A stretch of 64,000 nucleotides of DNA from Nitrososphaerota archaeon (GTDB lineage Archaea > Thermoproteota > Nitrososphaeria > Nitrososphaerales > Gagatemarchaeaceae): the NCBI GenBank assembly GCA_029785615.1, contig JAFLZH010000002.1, forward strand, positions 1 to 64,000, written 5' to 3'. This document shows, in pieces, positions 27,172 through 34,772 of the stretch; position 1 is the stretch's first letter; every line of letters starts with the position of its first letter. The notes below the pieces were generated by a model. It had not been told where the DNA came from, did not search any database, and worked only from the letters and a program-made list of their open reading frames with translations. A program made the translations under genes and the position numbers.

Positions 27172-27911
27172 CGCATCGCCCCCGTCTCCTTCAACCGGCC
27201 GGCGGCCAGTAGCAGCCCCTCCAGAATCTGAACTGGCGAAGGAGGGCAACCGGGGACGACGACGTCCACGGGGATAGCGTCGCCCACGGGGGAGACGAAG
27301 CCTTCCGCGCTCCTGAAGATCCCTCCGCTTATGGCGCAGGCGCCGACGGAGAGAACCAGCTTCGGCTCTGGCATGCTCTCATAGGTCATCTTGAGGGCGT
27401 CCACCATCGCCGGGTTGAGGGCCCCCACGACGATCAGGGCGTCAGCGTGCTTGGGAGAGTTCGTGAAGGCGATACCGAGCCTCGAGAGGTCGTAGTATGG
27501 GTTTGAGAGGTTCAGCACCTCGAGGTTGCAGGCGTTGCACGACCCGACGTCGATCATCATGACGTGGAGCGACCTCCCGAAGATACGTCGGGCTCCCGCG
27601 GCGTGCCTCCCTGTGAGGCCAGCCTGCAGGGCCCCTGCGCGGCTCCCGGACCCGTCATCGAAGGTGAACCCAGCCGAAGAACAGAGACGGCAGTAGACAC
27701 AGCGCCCCAGGTCTACCCTCTTGCCCCCTGAATCAATGGCGCCGGTTGGGCAGCCCCTCTCTCCGGCGGACCAGTCCACGGCGTCGGTGGGCCTCGGCGG
27801 GAGCGAAGCTGTCGGGACCTCCTCTGACGTCGGCTGAGACTTCGGGTACGCCGTGGTGAGTATCCCTTTCTTCAGCCCGCGGAAGACCCAGATCTTTGGC
27901 ATGTCCCACAT
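27168..27911 (-). CDS. Ehr/Hyf-type complex small subunit (NuoB-like) with N-terminal ferredoxin domain
   Basis: 247 residues. The C-terminal part (from ~115) is a NuoB/HycG-like electron-transfer subunit with the proximal [4Fe-4S] ligands intact: CNACNLEVL (C125, C128), GACA (C192) and PGCPPSP (C222). The N-terminal part (~residues 45-85) holds a remnant ferredoxin domain with CPTGAID (C54) and CVYCRLC (C71, C74, C77), enough for one extra cluster. In most complexes this lies in a separate HycF/NuoI-like subunit, and none is found in the operon. Overlaps the next gene by 4 bases and starts 1 base after the large subunit gene ends. Confidence 0.87.
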   Translation of the reverse strand: MWDMPKIWVFRGLKKGILTTAYPKSQPTSEEVPTASLPPRPTDAVDWSAGERGCPTGAIDSGGKRVDLGRCVYCRLCSSAGFTFDDGSGSRAGALQAGLTGRHAAGARRIFGRSLHVMMIDVGSCNACNLEVLNLSNPYYDLSRLGIAFTNSPKHADALIVVGALNPAMVDALKMTYESMPEPKLVLSVGACAISGGIFRSAEGFVSPVGDAIPVDVVVPGCPPSPVQILEGLLLAAGRLKETGAMR

Positions 27912-29267
27912 TCACCTGTCTGAGTCCGCGAACGAGAGGCCGAAGCTTTCGAAGGCGAATTGGAAGTCGGTGAACACCGTGCCTTCAAGGCTCCGTGCGA
28001 ATGGGAGCCAGTTCACCAGGGAAGGTGGCCGAACGTGCAAGCTGCCCACCCTCCCGCCGCCGTCGAGTTGGACCGCCTGTATCAGGTCCCCGCTGGGGCT
28101 TTCGACCCTGCAGAAGGAGAAGCCCGCCCCAAGGCTGTCGGCTCGTCGTCGATGGGGGCCGCTCTTCGTTCCGTCCGAAGGCATCCTGTCCAGCAGCTCC
28201 CTCAGCGCGATTGTGCTGGACTCGACCTCCTTCACTCTCACCATGGTCCTCGCCATGGTGTCCTCTCCATCCTCGGTCTCCAGGTTGACGTAGATGTCTT
28301 CGTAGGGCTCTAGGGGAAAGGTCAGCCTGTCGTCCCACTGCACGCCCGACCCTCGGGCCGAGGGCCCGACCGTTCCGAGGCCGAGGGCGTCCTTCCTCGT
28401 GAGCTTCGCAGTCCCCTGGAGCCTGTCAAGGAATATGCGCGAAGAGAGGAAGTACTGTACGAGCTCGGAAAACTCCCTGCCGATCAGCCTGACCTCCGTC
28501 GTCAAGGTTCTCCGCTCGTCCTTGGGAAGGCCCCGGCTCACCCCACCGATCGAATTGATGCCGAAGAGGTACCTGTGCCCGAAGTGCCTGGAGTTCAATC
28601 TCAGGACCCTCTCCCGAAGCGCGTGTGCCTGGGTAGCCGCAATGTTCTGGGACGCTGCCTCCGCCAGGCGGCCGAAGACGTACAGGTGGTTGTGGATCCT
28701 TTCGAGCTCCAGGGCCACGGCCCTGGTCCACCTTGCCTCCGAGGGGACCTCCAGGCCGAGTGAGTCCTCCACCGCAGCCGCGAAACAGGTCGAGTAAGCC
28801 GCGGAGAAGTTGCCCGCCGACCTCTCGACGAAAAGGAGCGCGTCCTCCGGGGTGCGCCCCAGGACTGCCCGCTCTATGCCGCGCTTCTTGAAATTGAGCC
28901 TGGGGACCACCTTGAGGACCCTCTCGCCGTAGGTCATGAGGCTGAACGCGCCTGCCTCTGGGACGCCCCAGCTGACCGGGCCGTAGGGGAACTCGAACAC
29001 CCCATAGCCCTCGACCCTGCCGCTGGCCTCGAGCACCAGCGGGGACCCTGGCTTCGCGCCGCTGCCTCGGAGCAGCGCGCCGAACTCTTCGCTGAGGGTC
29101 AGGGGGAGCTCGCTGATGATGGTCTTGTTGGTCTCAGTGTCAGAGATCAGCGCGTAGTTGAGGCCTCCGGCCTGGAAGACCGATGAGAGCTGCATCTTCT
29201 CGCCGAGGCGTTCCAAGTTGCGCATCTCTACGCGACCACCGCCCAGGGTTCCCGGCCCGCGGCTCAA
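27912..29267 (-). CDS. Ehr-type large subunit (NuoD/HycE-like) lacking [NiFe] ligands
   Basis: 451 residues from a TTG overlapping the previous stop (437 from the ATG at 29225). The fold belongs to the NuoD/[NiFe]-hydrogenase large subunit family: N-terminal NuoC-like part, then ERAVLGRTPEDALLFVERSAGNFSAAYSTCFAAAVEDSL and LELERIHNHLYVFGRLAE. The hydrogenase L1 motif RxCGxC is here RSAGNF (residues 149-154). The C-terminal L2 motif DPCxxC is replaced by GLSFADS at the very end. So no Cys ligand for Ni or Fe remains and hydrogenase activity is not expected. This matches energy-converting hydrogenase-related (Ehr) complexes or complex I-like modules of unknown electron acceptor. Confidence 0.85.
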   Translation of the reverse strand: MSRGPGTLGGGRVEMRNLERLGEKMQLSSVFQAGGLNYALISDTETNKTIISELPLTLSEEFGALLRGSGAKPGSPLVLEASGRVEGYGVFEFPYGPVSWGVPEAGAFSLMTYGERVLKVVPRLNFKKRGIERAVLGRTPEDALLFVERSAGNFSAAYSTCFAAAVEDSLGLEVPSEARWTRAVALELERIHNHLYVFGRLAEAASQNIAATQAHALRERVLRLNSRHFGHRYLFGINSIGGVSRGLPKDERRTLTTEVRLIGREFSELVQYFLSSRIFLDRLQGTAKLTRKDALGLGTVGPSARGSGVQWDDRLTFPLEPYEDIYVNLETEDGEDTMARTMVRVKEVESSTIALRELLDRMPSDGTKSGPHRRRADSLGAGFSFCRVESPSGDLIQAVQLDGGGRVGSLHVRPPSLVNWLPFARSLEGTVFTDFQFAFESFGLSFADSDR

Positions 29268-30706
29268 GGCACCATCCCCTGGGCCGCCTGTAGGAGCATC
29301 GGGCTCATGTACACGCCAATGACGAGCGCCACGGCCAAGTTGGCCAGCGGGATTGCGACCGAGACCCAGTGTTCATGCTGCGGTGCGGCGCGCGGGGCCG
29401 GCCCGGGGGTCGTCCCATCTGCCTGTTGGCCTGCGCTGCCCTGGCCGAATACCATCCTCACTGACTGCCTGTTCAGGCCGATGAACCCGTAGATGTAGAC
29501 GGCCGCGAGCAGCAGGACGAGCGCGACGTTTCCTGTGCTCAGCGCCATCGTGAGTATCATGAATTCTCCCACGAAGACGCCGAACGGCGGGGCGCCGGTC
29601 ACGGCAAGGCAGGAGAGCGCGAAGAGGTGGCCGCTGTACTTCAGCCTCCACGCCACCCCCTGGACTTCGGCCATGCTCTTGCTTTCGTAGGCGACGAGTA
29701 TGTTGCCTGACTCGTAGAAGGCGGAGGACTTTGCGAAGGCGTGGGCGACTATCTGGACAGCGGCGCCTACAATCCCGATGCCGCCGAGCGCGAAGCCGAC
29801 CAGTATGATGCCCATGTTCTCCATGCTGGAATACGCGAGCATCCTCTTGTAGTTCCGCTGGTGTCCCATTATGATGGCGGCGAGCAGAGCAGTGAATATC
29901 CCGAACCCGATGAGAAGGTTCCGCATGGCCCCGAAGGAGGCCAGCCCCTGCAGCAGGTTGAACGTCCTCACGAGGGCATAGATTGACGTCGGAAGTAGGA
30001 TGCCCGAGAACATGGCGCTGACTGGCGAGGGAGCTTCGCTGTGGGCGTCTGGGAGCCAGGCGTGCATAGGCGCGATGCCTGCCTTGGTCCCGTAGCCAAC
30101 GAGTGCGAAGCCGACGGCAATAGGCATGAGCAGCCCGGCGCGTATGGAGGACCCGGTGAGGTCGGAAATCAAGAGAGTGCCCTGCGAGTAGTAGACGAAG
30201 ACGACGGAGAGTAGCGAAGCTACGAGGCCCGCGGAGACGATGAGGGTGTAGCGCCAGGCCGCTTCTACGCTGGTCCTCTGGCGTTCCAGGGCGACGAGGA
30301 GGGCGCTGGTCACGGTCGTTGCCTCAATCGCAATCCACACGAGGCCGAGGTCGTTCACCGTGACGGCCAGGAGCATGGTGAAGGCGAAGAGGTCGAGCAG
30401 GGAGTAGTACCATCTGAAGCGTATGAGCGGCTCGTTGATCCGTCTCACGTAGAACCAAGAATAAGCCACGGAAGTGAAGAACACTGAGGAGATGGTAATC
30501 GCCATTATCCGCGTGAGGCCGTCTGAATAGAACAGGCCGAACGCCCCCGATGCGCCGGAGGCTAGCAGGAACAGAGAGACGAGGACGGCCGCGGCCGAAG
30601 AGGCCAGGGATGCGGCGACCTCCACCCCGTCCCTGGGCACAAGAGAGATGGCCGCCCCGGCGGCCGGGGCAGCCAGCAGCGCGACAAAGATCAGGCTCTG
30701 GTCCAT
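29264..30706 (-). CDS. Ehr/Hyf-type antiporter-like subunit (NuoN/HyfF/MrpD-like)
   Basis: 480-residue proton-conducting subunit with about 14 membrane spans. Seen: WIAIEATTVTSALLVALERQ (key Glu of span 5), GYGTKAGIAPMHAWLPDAHSEAPSPVSAMFSG (conserved Lys and the family signature), YSSMENMGII and AHAFAKSSAFYESGNI. It is the second proton channel of the complex beside the NuoL-like subunit. Third gene of the operon; its stop overlaps the start of the large subunit gene, and it begins 6 bases after the HyfE-like gene. Confidence 0.88.
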   Translation of the reverse strand: MDQSLIFVALLAAPAAGAAISLVPRDGVEVAASLASSAAAVLVSLFLLASGASGAFGLFYSDGLTRIMAITISSVFFTSVAYSWFYVRRINEPLIRFRWYYSLLDLFAFTMLLAVTVNDLGLVWIAIEATTVTSALLVALERQRTSVEAAWRYTLIVSAGLVASLLSVVFVYYSQGTLLISDLTGSSIRAGLLMPIAVGFALVGYGTKAGIAPMHAWLPDAHSEAPSPVSAMFSGILLPTSIYALVRTFNLLQGLASFGAMRNLLIGFGIFTALLAAIIMGHQRNYKRMLAYSSMENMGIILVGFALGGIGIVGAAVQIVAHAFAKSSAFYESGNILVAYESKSMAEVQGVAWRLKYSGHLFALSCLAVTGAPPFGVFVGEFMILTMALSTGNVALVLLLAAVYIYGFIGLNRQSVRMVFGQGSAGQQADGTTPGPAPRAAPQHEHWVSVAIPLANLAVALVIGVYMSPMLLQAAQGMVP

Positions 30707-30712
30707 TCGATA

Positions 30713-31372
30713 TCACCCGGTGAGTTGCTCCAACTCGGGCTCTTCAAGCGACTTCAGGACGTCACGGGTGGCGGACAGGATCACCCCCACCAGGATGACC
30801 CCCAGAACGTCCAGAACCACCGCGAACTCGATCAGCAGGGGCATCGACGGGGCGATGAGGGCCCCCGCATAGAGCACGGCGTTCTCCTCCTCCAGAAACC
30901 CGGTCATCTGGGTGAGGGCGTTCCGTCGGGTGGCTATGAGGAGGAGGCTGAGGAGCACCAGGACGAAGGGGACCGAGGCGGACGGGTTGGAAAGGGTAGG
31001 CAGCAGCGCCGTCTTGAACAGGGCGTATCCTCCGATCACCACGATGACCCCTGCTATCACCAGCGAAGGCACCCTCTGGCCGGGTCCGCTCTCCCTCAGG
31101 CTGTGCCTGAAGCGGCGCACCTGGTACAACATCACCCTGGGGATGAGGAGCCCGCGTATCCCTGCGGTTATCGCTGCCAGGTAGAGGAGGTTCACGTCCC
31201 CCGACCCCAGGAAGAGAACCACGAAGAGGAGGGCTAGGAGCAGCGACTGGACGGCCACGCCCCGTATCGTGGGGTCCACGAAGGTCTGGCTCTGCAGGTA
31301 GAGGGCCGTCAGGAGCACCAGTATCCCCAGGAGCCCGGAGAGCTCGCCGAGGAGAAGCTGAGGGAGGATCAT
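30713..31372 (-). CDS. HyfE-like membrane subunit of the Ehr-type complex
   Basis: 219 residues with six to seven membrane spans; resembles hydrogenase-4 component E (HyfE), which combines NuoK/MrpC-like features. Seen: LLLALLFVVLFLGSGDVNLLYLAAITAGIRGLLIPRVMLYQVRR and a C-terminal segment MTGFLEEENAVLYAGALIAPSMPLLIEFAVVLDVLGVILVGVIL with the conserved EEENA-x4-G and E-F-x-V-x-L-D motifs. Second gene of the operon; it overlaps the NuoH-like gene by 4 bases. Contributes to the proton path or links antiporter subunits to the core. Confidence 0.85.
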   Translation of the reverse strand: MILPQLLLGELSGLLGILVLLTALYLQSQTFVDPTIRGVAVQSLLLALLFVVLFLGSGDVNLLYLAAITAGIRGLLIPRVMLYQVRRFRHSLRESGPGQRVPSLVIAGVIVVIGGYALFKTALLPTLSNPSASVPFVLVLLSLLLIATRRNALTQMTGFLEEENAVLYAGALIAPSMPLLIEFAVVLDVLGVILVGVILSATRDVLKSLEEPELEQLTG

Positions 31373-32340
31373 GACAGCGGCCCCCCTCCGACCAGGAAGA
31401 ACGCGATGACCGCGAGGAGCCCGAGGCTGAACGAGATGGCGAGGAAGTCGAGAATCTTAAAGAGGCGGAGCTTCGCGAAAGTCTCTTCTGTTATCACGAT
31501 CACGACTGCTAGGCCAAGAAGTTTGAGGACCAGCGTCCCGACGGAATACAGCGCCCCCTGGACTGAGACAGCGCTGGACATCCACCACGGGAGGAGGAAG
31601 ACGTTGAGGAACACCGACATGAGCATGAACTGCTTCATGTAGCCGCCCCACGTGGACATCGCCAGGAGCCTTCCTGAGTGCTCCATCACTTTGGCGTCAT
31701 CGAGCATCCCCAGCTCCATCAGGCCGGAGCTCTCCACCGGCAGGCGACCGGTCTCCACCAGCAGGAGCATGAAGAAGGATGACAGGACGAGGATGTGGGT
31801 GGCCGAGAGGTACCAGGCTGTCGAGGCGGCCAGGAGGTTGTTGGTCACGTAGGGGTTGTTGGTCCCGGTGATTAGCGCGACCCCGAAGAAGACCATGATC
31901 AGCGTCGGCTCGGCCAGGGCGGAGAAGGAGGCGCTCCTGCTCGCCCCGAGGGCAGTGTAGTTCGTGTGGGCGTCTATCGCCGCGACTATCCCTACCACCC
32001 CGGCCAGGCCGAACATCAGGGCCCCGCCCAGCAGGTCGAGGAGGATGCCGTAGGGGAGAGGGTACGGAGTCACGACGGGTATGACCAGCGAGATCACGAC
32101 GTACGCTGTGAACGAGAGGAACGGTGCCAGCATGAAGAAGGCCGAAGCCCTTTCGGGAATGACAGTCTCTTTCTTGAACAGCTTGGCAAGGTCATAGTAA
32201 GGCTGGAGGACGGGAGGCCCTCGCTTGGACTCCAGGATCGCCTTCAGCCGGTTGATGACCCCGGCTATGAGCGGCGAGAGGGCAAGGACCGTCCCCACCT
32301 GGATGGCGTTTATGGCCTGAAGTGTGAGCTGGTCTGGCAA
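31369..32340 (-). CDS. Ehr/Hyf-type complex membrane anchor subunit (NuoH/HyfC-like)
   Basis: 323 residues, eight membrane spans, first gene of the operon. NuoH/HyfC-type subunits couple the soluble arm to the ion-pumping arm. Seen: AGVINRLKAILESKRGPPVLQPYYDLAKLFKKE, the family hallmark near the N-terminus; LVETGRLPVESSGLMELGMLDDAKVMEHSGRLLA, the conserved acidic loop; and VITEETFAKLRLFKILDFLAISF at the end. The ATG start gives a standard N-terminus. The promoter with its palindrome lies 150-180 bases upstream, leaving a long leader of about 130 bases with no clear gene. Confidence 0.9.
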   Translation of the reverse strand: MPDQLTLQAINAIQVGTVLALSPLIAGVINRLKAILESKRGPPVLQPYYDLAKLFKKETVIPERASAFFMLAPFLSFTAYVVISLVIPVVTPYPLPYGILLDLLGGALMFGLAGVVGIVAAIDAHTNYTALGASRSASFSALAEPTLIMVFFGVALITGTNNPYVTNNLLAASTAWYLSATHILVLSSFFMLLLVETGRLPVESSGLMELGMLDDAKVMEHSGRLLAMSTWGGYMKQFMLMSVFLNVFLLPWWMSSAVSVQGALYSVGTLVLKLLGLAVVIVITEETFAKLRLFKILDFLAISFSLGLLAVIAFFLVGGGPLS

Positions 32341-32491
32341 TCTGGTATCGCTCCGATGCGGGCTACCCGAATCCTGCGCCGGGTCTCACATCCCCAGCGG
32401 CGCCGGGGAGTTCTCCATAGCTGAAACTGCGCTACAAGAGGCAGCGTTAGGCTTGACGGGGCGCATGAGGGGTTTACGGCGCCTCCCCATA

Positions 32492-32520
32492 CTTGGTAAT
32501 TAAATGTAACTGTTGTTACA
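32492..32520 (-). promoter_or_regulatory. Ehr operon promoter with perfect palindromic operator
   Basis: TGTAACTGTTGTTACA at 32505-32520 is a perfect palindrome with a 4-base spacer. Read on the minus strand it is directly followed by the TATA-like TTTAATTA (about 32493-32504). The next gene downstream is the NuoH-like gene at 32340. Confidence 0.65.
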
Positions 32521-32532
32521 TCAAGGTTTTGG

Positions 32533-33078
32533 CTATCTGTTGAGTCTCCGAGGCTGCGCCTTCTCGGCGAAGCCTGCCAGCGCCTTCATGCACCTGGATA
32601 GTATCTCCTCCACTTTGGAGGAGTCCTCGCCTCGCCCGTACCCCTTCTCTCGCACGCTCTTGTACCACTTTTCGAGAGACTCTAGAATCTGCTCGAGCTC
32701 GTCGGTCTCCTCATAGGTGATTTTCTTGCTTGCCAGGTTCTCGCTTATCTCGTCTAGGAACTCCTGGCACTCTTCATAGATCTCTTCGAACTGCTTCCGC
32801 CTGTCATCCTGGAACATTCTGGAGAGCACGTCCGAATCCCGGGCGTCCAGGGCGCCGGCGTTCATCGCCAGGACGGTCCCGTGCTTCCTGAATTCCGACA
32901 TGAACTGGCCGATTTCTTTTCTTGCCTGCGGCGTGTTGGGGAGGATGCAGAGGGACACCGGCGGATAGAGGGCGCCGAGCTTCTTGAGGTTCCTCCAGGC
33001 CCTGACTCGGAGCTTTGAGGGCTCGTTCGGCAGGTCGTAGGCCACCACAATCCACTTGTCGGCGGGCTGCCTGCTCAC
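32533..33078 (-). CDS. ChrB-like (ChrB N-terminal domain) putative transcriptional regulator
   Basis: 181 residues resembling the N-terminal domain of ChrB, a DNA-binding regulator distantly like PaaX. Seen: WIVVAYDLPNEPSKLRVRAWRNLKKLGALYPPVSLCILPNTPQARKEIGQF, matching the family pattern of LPxxPSxxRVxxWRxLKxLGA followed by a strand and a Pro-Asn/Asp-x-P turn, then a long helical C-terminus (ERRKQFEEIYEECQEFLDE-like). The chromate-associated C-terminal domain of ChrB is absent. Its own promoter has the TGTAAC-N4-GTTACA palindrome against the TATA box, as do the Ehr operon and the Usp gene. I infer that it binds this site and regulates itself and those units. Confidence 0.75.
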   Translation of the reverse strand: MSRQPADKWIVVAYDLPNEPSKLRVRAWRNLKKLGALYPPVSLCILPNTPQARKEIGQFMSEFRKHGTVLAMNAGALDARDSDVLSRMFQDDRRKQFEEIYEECQEFLDEISENLASKKITYEETDELEQILESLEKWYKSVREKGYGRGEDSSKVEEILSRCMKALAGFAEKAQPRRLNR

Positions 33079-33140
33079 TGGCGGAAACCTCCACCCAGGC
33101 GATTCAAGCAGGTCATGGCCGGAACTCGCATGGAGAGTCA

Positions 33141-33171
33141 GCTATATATTCCTCTTGTAACTGCTGTTACA
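33141..33171. promoter_or_regulatory. Divergent promoter with palindromic operator (ChrB-like gene / 33182 gene)
   Basis: The palindrome TGTAACTGCTGTTACA at 33156-33171 lies next to CTATATATT (33142-33150). For the leftward ChrB-like gene the palindrome is just upstream of the TATA box. The near-symmetric TATATA could also drive the rightward TTG gene at 33182, and then the palindrome would sit between TATA box and start. Confidence 0.65.
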
Positions 33172-33181
33172 GCGGTCGATT

Positions 33182-33499
33182 TTGCGTCACAAGGGAAGGG
33201 GGAAGGCGGCGGCCGAAGTTGTGGAGTTCTCCGTGGACAGGGAGGACTACGAAGGCTTCGAGCGCCTCTCAGATTCCCGCCATCTCGATAGGGAGGACGC
33301 GCTGAAGGTCGTCCTTACCGAGGGCATCGGCAGGTACTGGCCCCTGCAGCTCGCCTACATGGAGAAGGACTACGCCGAGCTGAAAGAGAGCTTCAAAGAA
33401 TACAGCAGAGACAACGAGATTCTGAGGAAGATATACGCGCAGAACAACGGGCTTAGGAAGCTGCTGGAGCCCGCGAAGTCTGCGGGGAGGGGCGGGTAG
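33182..33499 (+). CDS. Unknown protein, RHH-like start plus coiled coil (tandem paralogue 1)
   Basis: No family recognised. 105 residues from TTG. The N-terminal half (VEFSVDREDYEGFERLSDSRHLDREDALKVVLTEGIGRY) has the strand-helix-helix look of ribbon-helix-helix proteins. The second half (LAYMEKDYAELKESFKEYSRDNEILRKIYAQNNGLRKLLE) is helical and probably coiled-coil. The next gene has the same two-part layout and shared positions (…K…E…Y…DN…L…I/M…N…LRKL), so they are tandem paralogues. Divergent from the ChrB-like regulator and sharing its operator, it is probably part of the same control circuit. Confidence 0.65.
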   Translation: MRHKGRGKAAAEVVEFSVDREDYEGFERLSDSRHLDREDALKVVLTEGIGRYWPLQLAYMEKDYAELKESFKEYSRDNEILRKIYAQNNGLRKLLEPAKSAGRGG

Positions 33500-33988
33500 G
33501 TGTTCCATCTGTTCGGCACCGCCGGAGAGAGGCGGCGTGGCGAGGAGGTCGACGTTCACTCGATCCTCGAGGCGCGCGTCACGGGTGAGTCGGTCAAGAT
33601 CACAGCGAGGTTCGAGGGGAGGACATGGCAACAGATAACCGACTTCGCCAGGCGGATGGGATACACCGACATGAAGGAGCTGATTCCGATACTCTTCTCG
33701 TATGGAGTCTCGGAGAAGGAGGGCGCCGACGTCGAGAGACGCCGCCTGGAACTGTACTCACTGGGTAGCAAGTATGCAGCAATGAAGTTCGAGGCGTACC
33801 AGCTATTCAATGACAACCGGGCGCTATCTATGGCCCTCTCTACGATGCTGCCAGAGAATAGGAGGCTCAGGAAGCTTGCTGCCGAGAGAAGCCTCGGCCC
33901 ATATAGACAAGAATCGTGGGACGACTGGTCGCAGGAAGACATCGACAGGTTCCACAAGAAGTACGTCTACAGCCTGAAAGGGACCTAG
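33500..33988 (+). CDS. Unknown protein, RHH-like start plus coiled coil (tandem paralogue 2)
   Basis: No family recognised. 162 residues from GTG, directly abutting the stop of the previous gene, so co-transcribed. An RHH-like segment (VKITARFEGRTWQQITDFARRMGYTDMKELIPILFSYGVSE, residues ~32-73) is followed by a helical segment (LYSLGSKYAAMKFEAYQLFNDNRALSMALSTMLPENRRLRKLAAE) and an acidic/aromatic tail (DDWSQEDIDRFHKKYVYS). The layout repeats that of the preceding protein with an added N-terminus and tail. A heteromeric DNA-binding pair is possible (inference). Confidence 0.62.
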   Translation: MFHLFGTAGERRRGEEVDVHSILEARVTGESVKITARFEGRTWQQITDFARRMGYTDMKELIPILFSYGVSEKEGADVERRRLELYSLGSKYAAMKFEAYQLFNDNRALSMALSTMLPENRRLRKLAAERSLGPYRQESWDDWSQEDIDRFHKKYVYSLKGT

Positions 33989-34530
33989 GTGAAGCTGAGT
34001 TTGGTCCCTGACGGAGTCAGAAGTTCAGCGCGGGTTGGCGAGTTCGGGGCCTCCCCGCCGTTCCGGCCGTCATTCAAAGGGGGTCGCAGGATGTGCGCAC
34101 GGACGTCAAAGAGGAGGAGGGACGGCAGGGCAACCGTGAGCGGGGCCGGGGAAGACGACCTTCGTTTGGCAATAGCGGCCTGGAGGACCGCGAGCTCACA
34201 GAAGCATTGAGCGGGGCCTCTGAGTGTTTGAGGGCGTGAGAAGGCCGTTCCAGCTGGCAAGCGACGTCGCTGCGAGTCTCCGGCCAATATGGCGCAGGGA
34301 CGCGTCCCGCCTGATTGCCCCACGCAGCGACGTGGGGGGCGGAAAGGGGCCGGGAGAGAGATATGCCGACGAGGCGGAAGACACCGCTGATTCGATGGCT
34401 CTTTTCATTGACACTGTAAGGCCTCCGCTGCGCGTACGCAGAGGTCACACCCTACCAGTCAGATAGCCTTACGCACCGAACGTATTTAGTGCCGCATTGG
34501 AAGGTGGTAGCTGGGAGCCGACATTACGAA
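33989..34530. other. 540-base region without a convincing gene
   Basis: Short open frames here lack motifs. A GTATTTAG TATA-like stretch at about 34478-34485 is ~50 bases ahead of the microprotein ATG. No homology to the region upstream of the first microprotein copy could be seen by eye. Confidence 0.35.
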
Positions 34531-34677
34531 ATGGCGATCGTCACCGTGGACAAAGTTGTCCTGATCGTAGTCGTCACCGTCATTGTGATCGTCCTGGCAT
34601 ACGTCTTTCGCTTCGGGAGATTCTCCCGATCGAAGCAGACAGGGACGGCCTCCGGCAAGGGTCGGCAGAGCCTATAA
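34531..34677 (+). CDS. 48-residue single-pass membrane microprotein (paralogue B)
   Basis: From ATG at 34531: MAIVTVDK, one membrane span (VVLIVVVTVIVIVLAYVFRF) and a basic tail GRFSRSKQTGTASGKGRQSL. It is homologous over its core to the 41-residue protein at 5948, including the conserved LAYxxRxGRFSRxKQ. The frame is open to 34489, but the extra N-terminal residues (MPHWKVVAGSRHYE) have no counterpart in paralogue A, so the internal ATG is chosen. About 95 bases downstream lie the remains of an ABC ATPase gene, mirroring the arrangement at 5.9-7.1 kb. Confidence 0.7.
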   Translation: MAIVTVDKVVLIVVVTVIVIVLAYVFRFGRFSRSKQTGTASGKGRQSL

Positions 34678-34772
34678 GATCCCGACGAGGGCTGCGCCAC
34701 GCCGAGCGACGTAGAAGGGCCGCTTTAATGGGCGAAAGAGGGTCGGCCAGATGGGCAAGACAGGCATGACCG

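Noticed and set aside
27912-29267. Functional group 4 [NiFe] hydrogenase
   Set aside because: The large subunit lacks all four metal-ligand cysteines (RSAGNF and GLSFADS in their places), and no hydrogenase maturation genes are in the window.
33989-34210. 73-codon open frame after the second RHH-like gene
   Set aside because: Basic, low-complexity composition with no homologous pattern or promoter.
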